This document shows, piece after piece, positions 12,054 through 24,800 of a stretch of 64,000 bases of DNA. Position numbers and translations under genes: made by a program. Numbering within the stretch: the first letter of the stretch is position 1; each line of letters begins with the position of its first letter. The notes under the pieces are model-generated. The model ran no database searches. It was not told where the DNA came from and was given only the letters and a program-made list of their open reading frames with translations. The DNA comes from Gaeumannomyces sp. JS-464 (Eukaryota; Ascomycota; Sordariomycetes; Magnaporthales; Magnaporthaceae). The DNA lies in contig NGZR01000001.1 of assembly GCA_002197995.1 (NCBI GenBank), positions 7,874,001 to 7,938,000 of the forward strand, written 5' to 3'.

Positions 12054-13189
12054 ATGGCCTTCACAATGCACTCCCACTCGGGGCAGTTCTGCCCCAGCCA
12101 CGCCAAAGACCAGCTCGAGGACGTCATCCTCCACGCCATAGAGCTGGGCTTCAAGACCATGGGGCTCTCGGAGCATATGCCGCGCACTCAGCTTTGCGAT
12201 TTGTACCCAGACGAGGTGCGTTCTGCTGCTCCCCTCCCCGCTTGGCTTCTTTTCCCCCTTCTCTTCTTCTTTTCTTATTACCCCTCATATTTTTATACGC
12301 AAAAGAACCACAACTAACACCCTGCCGCGCCAGATCGACCCGGACCCCAGCGGCGCCCTCGCGGCCCTAGCCCCCCGGCACGCGGCCTACCTGGCCGAGG
12401 CGCGGCGGCTGCAGGCCAAGTACGCGGGCCGGATCGAACTGCTGGTCGGGTTCGAGGCCGAGTTCATCCGGCCCGACGACTACGCGCCCTACGTGCGCCG
12501 GCTCAGCGCCGACTTTGACTACTTCATCGGCTCGCTACACCACGCCGCCGGCGGCGTGCCCATCGACTTTGACAAGGCCCACTACCTGCGCGCCGTCCAG
12601 GCCACGGTCGCTGGGGACGAGGAGGGCCTGCAGGCGGCCTACTACGACGAGCAGCTCGTCATGCTCGAGACCCTGCGGCCCCGCGTCGTCGGCCACTTTG
12701 ACCTGATCCGCCTGCTGAGCGAGGACCCGGCCAGGGACGTGAGCGTGTGGTCGCCCGACGTGGTGTGGAGGCGCGCCAGGCGGAACCTCGAGTTCGTCGC
12801 CGGGTACGGCGGCTGGCTCGAGTGCAACACCAGCGCTCTGCGCAAGGGGCTCGACGAGCCGTACCCATCAAGGCCCATAGCCGAGGTGCGTAGCTACAAA
12901 CGCCCCCCAAGGATGGATCGAGAAACTGACTTTAGGGCGACAAAATAAAAAGGAGTGGCTACGCCTCGGCGGCAAGTTCACGTTTTCCGACGACAGCCAC
13001 GGCATCGCCCAGCTGGCAACCAACTACTCGCGCGGGCTCGACTACCTCGAATCCCTGGGCGTCACCGAGCTCTGGACCTTTGAGAGGCGAGTGGGCGAGG
13101 ATGCGTCCAAGGCTGAGATTGTCGACAAGTGCGTCAGGATATCCGACTTCAGAGCTTCTCTCAAGTCTGGAGAGGCGGCCAAAGCATAA
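12054..13189 (+). CDS. HIS2: Histidinol-phosphatase, PHP family
   Basis: Converts L-histidinol phosphate to L-histidinol in histidine biosynthesis (cytosol). PHP-type metal ligands are visible in order: MHSHSGQFC at the N-terminus, GLSEHMPR, GFEAEFI, GSLHHAAG, GHFDLIRL and SDDSHGIAQ. Three exons: 12054-12215, 12334-12885 and 12953-13189, both introns with GTGCGT donors, giving about 316 residues, the usual fungal size. The acceptor of intron 2 sits in an AAAAAG tract. An alternative upstream AG at 12935 would be in frame only if the A5 run gained a base. No other frame problem. Confidence 0.93.
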
Positions 13190-13954
13190 TGATGACGAGA
13201 CGATAGACTGTCAGCTAGCGTGAAAGACATGCGTGCAACCGGCGCAAGGTCGGAACCATAGAAACAGGGTTATACTAGAATTAGAAAGACGCAGGTTGGC
13301 AGTTGCGCTACCCCCTGCCTAGAAACAGAGAAAGACCAACGAGACCTCAAAGACCAGAAGCCCAAGTTGGCGAATGAGCAAAGCAATTTACGCAAAGCGC
13401 CGCTTTGTAGTCGACAAATCCACCACCTGGTTCGCTCCCTCCACACCAAATCAAAGAGCCAGAGCAAAGATGATGGAATATGAATACACTAATGTATGGG
13501 GTATCGGTATTACACGCTTACGCTCTAGAAAGCAGCAAGCACCCAAAATCTTGTAACTCATACCAGAGGGACAAGATTAAGATAGACAAAAAAATATGAT
13601 GGAAAAAAAAAAAAAAAAAAAGAGGTAAATAACAGCATAAACGAATGGCAAGCCGGAAGCCCCAATCCACCGAAAGAAGGGGGCAAAGAGAATACAATCA
13701 ACAAAAGAAACCAAAGCCAAACCGATGGGGCGCCCGGCAGCAACAAGCAGACTAAGTTCGCTGAGCTTTCTAGAAACAACATCCAAACACCTTCTACCCC
13801 TTCACGTCCCGTAATAAGCAATTATTCTTCGTGTGTTTTCCCTCTTTTCCCCTCCTTTTTTTTTTTATCAACGCCCACAAAGCATCCGCCACGTGCGGCA
13901 GCATATGCAAGCGCAAAAAGAACAGCGCCAGCCCCAGCCGGCAAAGCGAGATTG
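13190..13954. other. Convergent 3' region between HIS2 and HOS3
   Basis: No gene seen. Contains an A18 tract near 13603-13620 and a T-rich run near 13850-13866, consistent with 3' untranslated or terminator sequence for both genes. Confidence 0.4.
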
Positions 13955-16900
13955 TCACATCGAATCCCTCACATACCAGTGCAGAAATTCCTCATTTCTG
14001 CCGTGGCGTCTCTGGTGCGTCCGAGCCGCCCGGGGGTTCGTCGTAGCACCAGGCGCCTGTTGCGGCTGGCCAGCAAAGGGTATGGCCGACGTGGACGTGA
14101 ACACGGGCAGCTCCTGACGCTTCATAGGCGAGGGGGTACCCGCGTTGGGCGGCAGCCACTGCAGAGCCGGCTGCTGTTGCGGCACCGCCTTCGGGGACGG
14201 GCCCTCAGGCTGGAACGGCACGAACACATCCGGCGTCAGCGGCCCAGGGGGGATCGTAGCCGGAGAGCTGTGGCTATTGGCCGGTGACAGAGCAGGCGGT
14301 TGGTTCGCGTGCGCTAGCGTCGGTGACGGGGCGGGGGTAACGTCATTCTCCGTCTTGATCACCTTCTTCGCAGCTGAAGAAGACGATTGCATCCTCTCCG
14401 GAGCGCTGCCCATCACGAGCACCGGTGGATGACGCTCCTCTGTTGGGGTTGCCACGCTGGGACCCTTGCTTCCAGGCTTCATGGCCGCCATTCCTGACTT
14501 GGCCTTCTCGGCCTTCTCACGCGCCTCTTTCTGCTCTTTGGTTAGGAGCGTGATCTTTATCTTCTTAAAACCAGATGTGATACCATCCATGTCGTCGTTG
14601 GCGCTGCTCGTAGCCGCAGTCGAACCGGCTCCGCTCGATGCCGACGTGGAATCAAACGCTCTAGCCCGAGAAGCTACAGACGCTGCGGATGATGAGGGCT
14701 GTGCGGTGGCCGTTGTGGGAGCCGATGCTGCTGCTTTCGCTGCAACGTTGGACGGCTTGAGGGGCGGAGAGGTCTTCTTCGCTGTCCGCGAGGCTTTGAC
14801 GGGAGCTTCCTTCTTTGCGGCGACAGTCCTAGTCTTCTTAACGCCCAGCGAGGTGCCGGCGCCAGCCGGGGCGCGCACACTAGCCGACGACTCCGGCCGG
14901 ATACTTTGTGACGTCCCAGGTCTACCCACATGGGTATTTACGGTCAAAGTTTGTGGCACAGGTGGCTTCTCAGGGGCCTCGGACACAACTGTCGACGCAG
15001 CACTAAGGCGTCGCGCGGGTGCTTTAGGTTTAGCAGCACCAGTCGAGGGAACACCGCGAGCCGCCGCCTGTATTGGATGTTAGCAAGGGTCCAGATTCGA
15101 AAAGGAAACTTGGACACCGGAAACTCACCTTCTCAGACGCAAGTAGAGAGGTTCCAGCGACAGTCTTACGACGGTTGCTAGCCTTCAGAAACTCGTTCTC
15201 ATCTTCCTCTACATAAGACTTAACCACCTTGCGCTCCCGTAGAGACATCCTAGTCCACGGGTGCGGGCGCGGCAGCGGAGGCGGCCCCGTCCGTCGGGTC
15301 TGCCAGCGCCAGGGACTGGCGGTCTCGTCGCTGGCGCGTTGCCTCGGCATTCAAGTCCTCATGGGTGCAGCTGTCGGTCTGCCTGTCGCCAGGTATCAGC
15401 AGCTTGCTGAGCTCGTGTGCCGCCGTCGTCCACGGCACATCCGGTGGAGGAGGCGTAGGAGCCCGAGAGATAGGCGAGCCATTTCCAAGCGACATGCCCG
15501 AGAAACTCCGCCGTACTTTAGGCGTGTAAGTTGCTTTGGCCTGCGACGACTGCGTGGGCGACGAGTATGTGGGTGGGACAAGATTGCGCGGTTTCTTTGA
15601 TTCTGCCGACTGAGGGGGAAGCATGGTAGCCTCGAGACGCTCGAGCTCAGCTCGGCTCCACCAGCTCGGCTCGTATGGGGTAAGGGGTATGGTGTTCCTG
15701 AGGCTAAGAGATTCCCTGCGACTGTGGGTTGCTGACGATGTCTTGCGGCTGTGAGAGGGTGTTCCGTCAAGTTTCTGGCCCATCTCGAAGGCCAGTCCGT
15801 TAAACTGGTCCTGCTTGGCGGTCGGGGCCGGGTCGTCGCCAGCCAGGCCGCTCAAGTGGCTCAGGATGCCCGACGAGAGGGCACGGTCGTTGTAGCCGCC
15901 CTCAAGAACGCTAATTATCCTGCCATCGACGCTTGTGCCCTCCTCGGCAGCGATCTTGACCACGTCCCGCGTGAGGCGAGCGTAGAACTCGGTGGGAACG
16001 TTGACGTTGTGGCGCTGCATGCCAGACCCTTCATACTCGCTGGCGTCGAATCCAGCAGACAGGAAGATTGCGCCCTTGACGTTCTGGCTCACGGAGCGGA
16101 ACCTATCTGTCTGAGCCCGGAGGAACTCGCGTGTCTTCTCGAGCAAAATGGAGTACCTGGTCTCGTACAGGCGCCAGAAATCGGCCTCGGTCTTCCAAGG
16201 CATCAGGTGCACGTTCCAGACGTTCTGGCCGTGGGCGTTCTCGATGCAGAGGCTCGCGTTTTTGACCTTCTCCTCGTCGCCCATCTCGCAGGGATACGAG
16301 TTGATGTCGTGCAGACTGAAGTAGCCGATAGACGTCTTCTTCCACCAGGCCGCATTCTTGGCCAGGCCGACGCTGCGCGCATTGTGCTGCCACGCGATCG
16401 CCTGCGATCCATCGCCGTGGTGCAGATCGAAATCGATGATGGCGGCGTGTGTGAGCCCGTAGCTCTGGATGGCGTGCATGATACCCACATGCACGTTGTT
16501 TACCCAACAGAAGCCTGACGGGTACGAGGCCGAGCAGTGGTGGCCAGGGGGCGGATGGCCACAAAGGCCCGCCTCGCCGGGTTCGTGTGACTGAAGACAG
16601 CGTCGACGGCCTCGCAAACACCGCCCAGAGAGCCCTCGAGCGCATCCAGCGACTCGGCGCACAGGTACAAATCCCCCTCGTGGAACTTGGGCGGGGCGCC
16701 CTGCTGGTCCGGGCCACGGTTCATCTCGGGCCGCACCAGCTCCTTGCCGTTCATGGCAAGCTTGGACTCGGCCGTCTCGCACATTAGTTTGAGCTCCTCC
16801 ATCCATTTAGTGCCATGGACGTTGGTCACAGTCTGCGAGTTGAGCGACAGTCTGCGGGTCGTCTTGTGGATCCGGAACGGGATCGAGATGATCGAGGCAG

Positions 16901-17597
16901 GATCAAGCCTAGGATAGATAGGATTGGCACCGTCTGCGTGTCGCTCGCCCAGGCGCACGTAGGCTGCGGCCACGCCAAGTGCACCGGCCTTGAGCCTTTC
17001 CGGGCGCTCCACGATTGTGCCCAGGCCAACCTTGGATGTCCGGGGCCGCGAGTACCTATGGCCGTAACAGCTGTCGTGCATGATGACGACCGTTTCGGAG
17101 GTCGGGTCGGGCTTTTCGCCGTGGCGGACGGCCAGCTCGGTCCTGAAGTAATCGCTGGCGACTGAGGCCGCGGTCGGCGCAGGCTTCGCCTCAGGAGGCG
17201 AGGCGCCGAGGGGCGAGCGCATGCCGCCTGGAGACTTGACGGAGCTCGCGCGGCGAAGCGGTGCGGCGCCCATAGCGCTTGCGGAGCGGATCGAGTTGAG
17301 CGAGGCCTTGCGCAGCAGGCCCGGGGGGTCGGCGCGTGATTCAGGGCGGGCGCCTAGGGAGGCCCGAGACGCGGGGCCCCGGACGCTCATGGAACTTGGA
17401 GAACGATTATTAGGGGAAATGGGCGAGCGCGAGCTCATCGAGGTCGACGACCGGGCAGCCAGGTGTGCTGCGTTCGGAGAGGAGCGGGACGGTGCGATCG
17501 AGAGGTGTTTGAGCGAGTTTGCCAGGTCACCGTCGTCCCCGCGACTGGTGCCTTTGCTGGGCGTTGGCCTGCGCGAGGGCGAGCTGTACGACGCCAT
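13955..17597 (-). CDS. HOS3: Histone deacetylase Hos3/HosB
   Basis: Fungal-specific zinc-dependent deacetylase. Ser-rich N-terminus from ATG 17597 (MASYSSPSRRPTPSKG), then the deacetylase domain: MHDSCYGHRYSRPRTSKVGL, IRPPGHHCSASYPSGFCWVN, IIDFDLHHGDGSQAIAW, IGYFSLHDINSYP, IFLSAGFDASEYEGSGMQ and SVLEGGYNDRALSSGILSHL. The His pairs and the zinc-binding DLHH and GFDASE are intact. A C-terminal low-complexity extension follows (RERKVVKSYVEEDENEFLKA, an intron at 15068-15128, then FVPFQPEGPSP). Frame breaks: a C run at 16547-16551 (one short), at 15250 where TAG is followed one base later by ATG, and a C run at 14032-14036; with that last run lengthened the end becomes DAPETPRQK with stop at 13992. 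I treat it as one gene; a separate downstream gene from 15248 is the alternative. Confidence 0.88.
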
Positions 17598-19093
17598 GGC
17601 TGCGGTGCGCGCCCAGGCTCATTGGCTTGGGGTCTCTGAATATTGATGCTGTGTGAGCAGGGCTCGGGAGACTTGGTTTCTGGGTTGGAATGTCGAGGCT
17701 GTTGGTGCTCTGTGGCACCCAGCTGGTCGCGACGTGCTTATCGATGTTTGAGGCCGAAAGGGGGGCACAAATTGTGCAAACAGGGACGCGCCTGCAATTA
17801 GCTTACTAGTAACCGCGTCTTGCCTGGCGTCGTCATAATACATGCGTTAACGGCAGGCCCACTTCACCGTCTCCTCCGTTTCAGTTGCAGGGGCCGCTGG
17901 GATCGCGGGTGGACGTGCGGCTGCTGCGGTAGCAATCCACTTCCATGGCGAGGCAGGCACGGGGAAGAATACCACCCTCTTCCAACGCCATTGCGAATTG
18001 CGAATTGCGCATAGGTTGCGAATCTGACTGGAGCTTCCATTTTGTTTTATGAATATTCCCAACGTGCCAATCGGCAGCACACACATTGGAAACCATTCTG
18101 TCGGAGCTGCCATTGAACATTTGCATGAGCATGGCACGCATGGATTGCCCGTTCATTAATTCCCTGGACAGTGCAAATTCAATCCGCACAGCTCCCCCTT
18201 GGCCGTATCTCGAGGAAGATAATTTTCCCCGCCTCAGATCACCCAGGCTCCCCTGTTCAACTTGAGCAAGCAGCCCGACGAACAATCAGCTCATTTCCCT
18301 AGCGTCAAAAAAAAGGACATAACCGGCCGCTAAGGAAAACTGACCTTCGACAGCCGACCTCCGATGGGCCGACCAGCTACCAAGCCTGACATCCCTTTAT
18401 CCACGCTATTTCCGGATTGGGAAGAGCTGAATGGGAAGCCAATCATTGCCATATCTTCCCACCGAAACGCAGCAGGCGACAGCGCAGCACGACGGGCAGG
18501 CATTTGTATGCAACGTGCAACGAAGACTAACATTATGCACATTATCGAGCCATGCACTACTTGTCGCCGATGCCTTCACCAAAATGCCTTCCCCCAAAAG
18601 ACCGATCCTACCAAACTGTGGACGAGGCGAGGCTCTGCAAAAAGTGCGGCTCTGGCAGCTGAACGAAGAGGTCACCACTCACCCCACAAACGCAGTTTAC
18701 GTGGCAGCCCTCCTGCAAGCTTGTCCTGCTGCCAAGCACATAGCGCTGCATCCTGCAGCCATCACTGGTGATGTTTTCCACGTTTGTGCACTTCTTGGCC
18801 CTCAGCTGAAATGCAGCTTGCCAGATGCCCCGCCCAGCCACGGGATGGCGATTTTGGACATCGACAAAAAAGCTCAACGTGACAAGTAGGCGGGTATCTC
18901 GGCGTGCTATCCATGAGGAGTTTCTGGTTGCCGAACATGGAATGCCTATTTAGTTCCCCTCATCCCCCGGATCAGTTGTAGCCCATATCAAACTAAGGTC
19001 TCGACGCGAGAAGCAGTCCTGATTATGCACTGCCAGTGGACGCCCCCACCAGTAAAGTGACTAGCAAGAGCGAACCACTACCATCACACCATA
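17598..19093. other. Intergenic region, HOS3 to GPI protein
   Basis: About 1.5 kb without a supportable gene. It holds the divergent promoters of HOS3 and the cysteine-rich protein. Open frames on both strands (for example 18364-18771) show no family resemblance and no good splice context. Confidence 0.4.
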
Positions 19094-20258
19094 ATGGCCT
19101 GGACATCCCTCATCCTCTTCCTGGCGCCCGGCGTCCTCGCCAACCTGGACATCTCGCTCATCGACCGCGTCGGCGCCATCGATGCAGCCGACGCGGACTC
19201 GTGCAACGTGGGTGTGAGCGGTAGGTTCACGCAACCCTTGAACAGCATGCCGAACTGCTGTCCCCTCATCACTCCGCCCGCTCGTTTGTAACGGGCACTA
19301 ACAAGCAGCCCTACACCCACAGTCGCCGCCGCGTGTCTGGCCATGCCAAGCTTCACACGGCTGCCCGTGGCCTCGCAGGCGAAATGCGCCTGTTGCGTCG
19401 GGACAAGCAACATAGCGCCCGAGTACAGGAGCTGCGCGACCTATCTCCGCACTGCCCTGCCCAGCGAGACAGCGCTGTATACCACCAACCTGCTGCTTGC
19501 CTCCGCCTGCTCCTCTTCCAGCGCCCTCTGCGCCGCCTCCGCCACTGCTGCGTCCGGGCCAACCTCCCCCATACCCACCACCACTCGTAGTCCCACCTCA
19601 ACCGCGTCGCGGGACCCCGCGGCGTGCTCGTCCTTCCGATCCATAATCAGCTCCTGCGCGAGAGCCATGCCGTCGTTCTTTGATGTCCCGGGAAGCTCGC
19701 AAGCTTCATGCGTTTGGTATGTTCGCCTATCCTCTCTCGGCGCTCTTCTTCCCCGTTTCCAACCCTGATTTTCTTGTGACCACAATACAGCTACAACACC
19801 ATCGGTGGCACATTCACGACTGCCTTCGACCGCTTCGCCTCGTCGTGTGCCTCGTACTACAGGACAGCCAGTCCGACCAACTACACTGGTAAGCGTTCAT
19901 CCCCTAAATCCGACGTCTTCAATGCTAGCCCGTGTCAACAATCCACACGCTAACACAAGAGTAAACAAAACATTCAGTGATCAGGACCCTCTCTACCTTT
20001 TGCTCGCGACAGGGATCCGGTGCCGCGGAGACTAGCGGGAGCAACCCCTGGTTTGCACCAGACTCAACCGGGGTCGCACCGGGTGTCACCCCGACCTCAA
20101 CGCCTTCCTTCACGGGGACGACGACGGTCACGAGCTCGAGCGCATCGTCCACGTCGACGTCGTCGGCCCAGGCTGGGCGGCCTGTTGCCGCGTCCGGTCC
20201 GGTAGGCTGGATAGCAAGCTCATGGACTTTCCTTGTCTCCCTTTTCATGCTCGTCTGA
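19094..20258 (+). CDS. Cysteine-rich secreted protein with GPI-type C-terminus
   Basis: Function unknown. N-terminal signal peptide MAWTSLILFLAPGVLANLDI (cleavage probably after VLA). The mature part has many cysteines, including KCACC, ACSSSSALC, ACSSF and SCVCY, then a Ser/Thr-rich stalk and a hydrophobic tail (GWIASSWTFLVSLFMLV) ending at the stop, the layout of a GPI-anchored cell-surface protein. Four exons with matching phases: 19094-19220, 19323-19716, 19791-19888 and 19978-20258, about 299 residues. The cysteine spacing does not fit CFEM by eye. No frame breaks, unlike many neighbours. Role in wall or surface interaction is only inference from the architecture. Confidence 0.75.
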
Positions 20259-20476
20259 GGGGCTCGACGTAGTAAGTGGGGAGGGTTATCTTGGTTGCAG
20301 GTGAGACATAATGCTCAAGGGATATATGGCTGCGGCCGACTTTGAGATCTACGGCGGCCACTAATGAGAAGCCTCTGGGCCGACCACTGTGATGGAACGA
20401 GACATTCTTCCAACGGACTGGTATAAGGGAACAGATTGACTCGGGATGCCTAATTATAAACAATAGTTCCAGAAGC

Positions 20477-22013
20477 CTAACTCCCCTTGATGTCGATCCC
20501 TACCCTCTTTAGTGCATCTACAGCCCAGTCAGGGTAGTCTGCCTGGTTTGGGTAGAGGTCTGCAAAGAATTTCTTGACAAATGCCGGAAACCTGTCCTCA
20601 ATTATCGACTCCCTGATCTCCCTCATAAGATTCAATTGGTACCAGACGTTGTGCAAGGTCAAGAGGTGCGCCGAGACTGTCTCCTTGGCCGCGTTGTGGT
20701 GCACGAGCGCGCGCGTGACGCCGGTGCCGCCCTTGGCAACGGGCTTGCAGCAAACACAGCCGCAGCCCTCCTCAATGGGGCCAAAGTCGGCAGCGTACTT
20801 TGAGTTGCGCATGTTTAGCATGCCTTCCCGCGTGATAGCATTGCCGAAGCGGGCCGTGCGGGTGGGCCAGACACAGTCGAACATGTCGGCACCCAGGGCC
20901 ACGCTGACGACCAGGTCCTCCGGGTAGCCGATGCCCATGACGTAGCGGGGCTTGAGGTCGGGGAGCAGGCGGTGCAGGCCTCGACGACGCGACAGTAGTC
21001 GTCCTTTGCCTCGCCACCGCTCAGGCCGCCGATGGCGATGCCGGGGGTGTCGCGGGCCAGCATGGCCTCGGTGCACTCGCGGCGCATATCGAGGTCAAGC
21101 CCACCCTGGATGATGCAGAAGAGGTTCTGGGACTCGGGCTTGCGGTGGGCGGCGATGCAGCGGTCAAGCCAGCGGATGCTGCGCTCCATGGCCTCGCGCA
21201 TGCGGGCGGCGTCGGGCGAGGTGGTGACGAGGACGTCGTCGAGCTGCATCATGATGTCGGACCCGATGCTGTTCTGCAACGACATGGAGTGCTCCGGGGT
21301 CAGCAGCATGGGCGAGCCGTCGTGGGGCGACAGGAAGCGCACGCCCTCCTCGGTGATGGTGGCCAGCTTGAGCAGTGACACCATCTGGAAGCCGCCGCTG
21401 TCGGTCAGCAGGTTGTGCCGCCAGCCCTGGAAGCGGTGGGCGCCGCCGACGGCATCGAGAACCGACTGGCCCGGCTTGAGACCGAGGTGGTACGTGTTGT
21501 TGAGGCAGAGCCGACAGCTCGTGTCCTCAAGCTGCTGGGGTGTCAGGCCCTTGAGCGAGGCCTGCGTCGCCACCGGCATAAAGACGGGCAGGTTGACTGG
21601 GCCATGGGGGAGAGTCAGGATGGACGCGCGGGCGCGGGTGGTCTAGGCGAGGAGTGTTAGGTGTCTGGGTCGGTATCCGAGATGCCAACGCCAACGCCTC
21701 ATGTGGCTGGCTCCGCGCCTGTAGCATCTGACCGTCTGGCTAGAGCGTTGGGAGGGTGCGGCAAGAGTGGAGTCCCCGCAGGGGCAGCAGCTCGGCGGGG
21801 CGTCTCCTGATATCCCGCTCTCTTTCCTGCACGCCGCTCCCGAACGCCCGGGCTGTGCCCTCCTGCAGTCCACTAGGTTCGGCCCAGAATGCCGGATCGC
21901 TCCGGGGGGGTTGGGAGCTCCATAAAACTCACCGAACACCGAGCCACGAGCTCAAACGTGAGTGCCCCGTGTGTGGCCGACAACTTGTTGGCCGAGGCTG
22001 ATACCGAGGCCAT
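20477..22013 (-). CDS. QTRT1: Queuine tRNA-ribosyltransferase catalytic subunit
   Basis: Exchanges G34 for queuine in tRNAs with GUN anticodons. Seen: [118 protein letters not shown] (catalytic Asp region) and the zinc site EEGCGCVCC with a downstream His in TRALVHH. Exon 1 is 22013-21933 ([20 protein letters not shown]...ARCS). A 290-nt intron (GTGAGT...CCTAG) leads to exon 2 at 21642. One base appears missing near 20970, where the frame shifts between RVVEACT and [10 protein letters not shown]. Size (about 415 residues) fits the eukaryotic enzyme. Confidence 0.95.
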
Positions 22014-24052
22014 TATGGCCACACCCGGGCTCTTCCCGTCTTCGCCCGAGAGCGTACCCTGGCCTTCAACGTTTGTGACCACTTGGTTTGTGCTATAGGG
22101 ATGGCCTTTGTGCCTCCGGTGTTGGCTTCTCTCGCGCGAGTGTTCTATAGCATAAGGTGGGAGATACCCCTGAGGCAGGAGCTAGAGGTTCCGGTGCAGT
22201 GGCCCCTAGGTCTTTAGGTACACTGGGGAAATCCAGAATGGGTAAATCAAAAGATTGGAACAACGGGTGTCAGCCAGGCCGGATCGATCGGCTTGACATG
22301 GATTCAGGAAGAGGTTGTAACCAATTTTTTTTTTTCCCTTTCGTATCCCAACTTGCTGTTCCATCTTGTGGCGTCCCTCCATCATGGTGGGGCTGCCTGC
22401 TGCCTGCCCCTTGCAGTTCCTTTCCCCCACGGAGCACAATTATATTTCTGAAGCCACGCACGCGATGCATTTGGACCCCGCCCATTCGCTCCGGGTAGCA
22501 TCATTACTCCAGGTCGCTTCCATTCATTATCTACCAGACTGTGTAGAAAATTTCAGTTGTCGAAATGTTCCCGAATTGCTGTTTGCGGGACGTTTTGTTT
22601 TGCACCCACTGGCCTCAATGACTCCGACACTCCCCACCAAATGGGGGTACGCGAGGGAGCCTCCTGCCTTCATTTTTCGGGTGTGTTCCATGTGATTCGC
22701 GGGAGAACCGCAGGGCGTCCGCAGGGTCTGGGAACCCCACCACGGCCCCTCCGCTAGGGCCCAGACCAACGCTGTGCCTTCAAAAAAGCACCTGACATTC
22801 CACTTTTTTTTATATCGCTACAACCTCAAAGTCAGCTCACTTTTACGCACCTCGACGTTTTAAGTTTTTTCTCCCGCTCTGCGGTTCCGAGATTGACGAG
22901 CTTGCCTCGTCTGCACTCCGCGCTCTGTCAGATCCAGGGTCACCGTTTGCGGCTCCCTGACAGCTGCCGCTGGCCCTGGTGACCGCTCTTCTGGGTGGCT
23001 CGCTTGGCATTGGTCCAAAGATTGGGCTTGATGCCCAAGCCTTTTTGGACCAACAGCGCCCGACGAAACACAGCAGGGTGTGTGGGCGTAATAACAAAGG
23101 ACGGGCTGAGAAGCTTGCCCCATCCCATCCAGGCTGACTCTCAGCCTCCGTCACCGGGTGCGTTCTGGTGCGCAAAATGCACGTACCGACACCTACGGTC
23201 GGGCACACAGCGGAAGATTTGGGGCTGGGCTGGACGCCTGCGCCTATTGCCGATCGTTGCGACCCGCCCTCCCTGCCCTGCCACCCACACTCCCTCTTGC
23301 CGCCCAAGAAAGTTGCTTGGCTCCAAGAAATTAATCCATGACCGCCGGAATGGCTCGCCGCGCTCATTGTGGCTGTTGCCGAGAATGATGGCCTTGGAAG
23401 CACCCTTCTCCATGCAATGCGACCACAGGGCAAGAAAAGGGGGGCGGTAATCACCGCGGTACGAAAAACTTTTGTTTTCTCAGGAGTCAGGGACCGGACT
23501 AGACCAAAGGCACCGCCCCTCGAAACGCGGGACAGCCTAGGGAAATAAAGATCAAAAAAGGACCAGCCGAGGCTCCTGGCCACGCGACAGGACCCCCTTT
23601 CTTCGAAGCCTTCACGAATCGAGGGGGGGTTGGCGGGTGAGGATTTGCAGGGTTGTTGCCCGAAAGAAAAGAAACAGGAACCCATCTTGGGCCTGGCTCC
23701 TCCGCTGGTGAACAACCCGCCCTGGCGCCAATCCCGATCCAAGCTATAACGTCAACACGTATCCAGGCTGCGAAGTCCTAGGCAGGGGCCATCCCGGCTT
23801 GGCCTTGAATGTCGCCCACGCCGATCCCCTTCCGCATGCAATATTAGATGGCCATGCGCCCTCGTGATGGGTGTTGTCTAGGAATTGCTGCATTGCCCAT
23901 ATAACGTTTTTGTTATTCCCATCCCTTCCCCCCCTGGCGGACTTCGGCCTTATCTTGCCTTTAACCCCCTTCCAGTCCATCACTGCGATCTTCCTTCGAT
24001 CTCGCCCTCTCAGCTGCTGGACCGACTGTCGCGACCAAAAATCACCAACACA
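22014..24052. other. Gene-poor 2 kb region
   Basis: No supportable gene. The minus strand is open for about 900 bases (22843-23742), but the translation has no domain, no credible start context and no typical codon character. A T9 tract occurs near 22326. It must include the TGT and 2EXR-gene promoters. Confidence 0.4.
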
Positions 24053-24800
24053 ATGTCGTTCACTCTCTTTCCCTCCCTCCCGACTGAGCTCCGGCTCCAG
24101 ATATGGCGGTCGAGCTTCCAGCCTCGTGCCGTCGAGGTCAGGTACCAGCCTGAGAGTGCCACACCATCACCCATCCACCAGTTGTGCTTCAGGTCTGCCG
24201 CGAGTCGAGGGAAGAGGGTCGCGACACTACCGCAAGGCTTTCGGAACCAAGACACAAGAGGCGACCATATACTTCAACCCTTCCATCGACATCCTTTACA
24301 TACCGCGCCACCGGCCGATGGGCTACGATGAGACCTCACGAGACTTTTCGAGCCACATCCTGGAGACCGCCGAGCACATCGAGATGCTGGCCGTCGACCA
24401 CGTGCTCCCAGACGTTAAGCGCCCCTGGGAGACATACAACAAGCTCTGTCTGATGTTGGGACTTCCCAACTTGAAGGAGGCATATATAATCATCTCGACC
24501 GAGTCTGACGACGGAAAAGCTGGTGCCGGTATGGAGATTGAGCTTATCGATCCCAAGGAGGACCAGGCCGCCATTCTGCGACTGATGGAGGACATCGAGC
24601 AAACGTACTCCCACGAGATCGGCGAGATCTTCTGGGAGAAGGAGGGAGATGTCGAATCCGGGGACGTGGCTTTGGGCGACGAGAAACAACAACACCACGA
24701 TCACCAACATAACCACCATCTGACGTACCCACCGATTGTACCCAAATCCAAGATCTCCCACGTCTGGGATAAGCACAACACCATGGTCAGGTGCCTCTGA
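24053..24800 (+). CDS. 2EXR-domain protein (fungal, function unknown)
   Basis: The start MSFTLFPSLPTELRLQIWRS matches the fungal 2EXR family (F-L-P-E-L-R-x-x-I-W), followed by LQVCRESREEG and then HYRKAFGTKTQEATIYFNPS and IDILYIPRH, the usual order in these proteins. Function is unknown; such proteins are abundant in Pezizomycotina. The C-terminal half is acidic and His-rich (HHDHQHNHH). To read through, one base must be restored near 24184 and another near 24220; the three frames then join into about 250 residues. It could also be a decaying member, since this family often contains pseudogenes. Stop at 24800. Confidence 0.65.

Noticed and set aside
22843..23742. 299-codon minus-strand open frame as a gene
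   Set aside because: No domain, atypical composition, no splice or start support; kept only as a low-interest finding.
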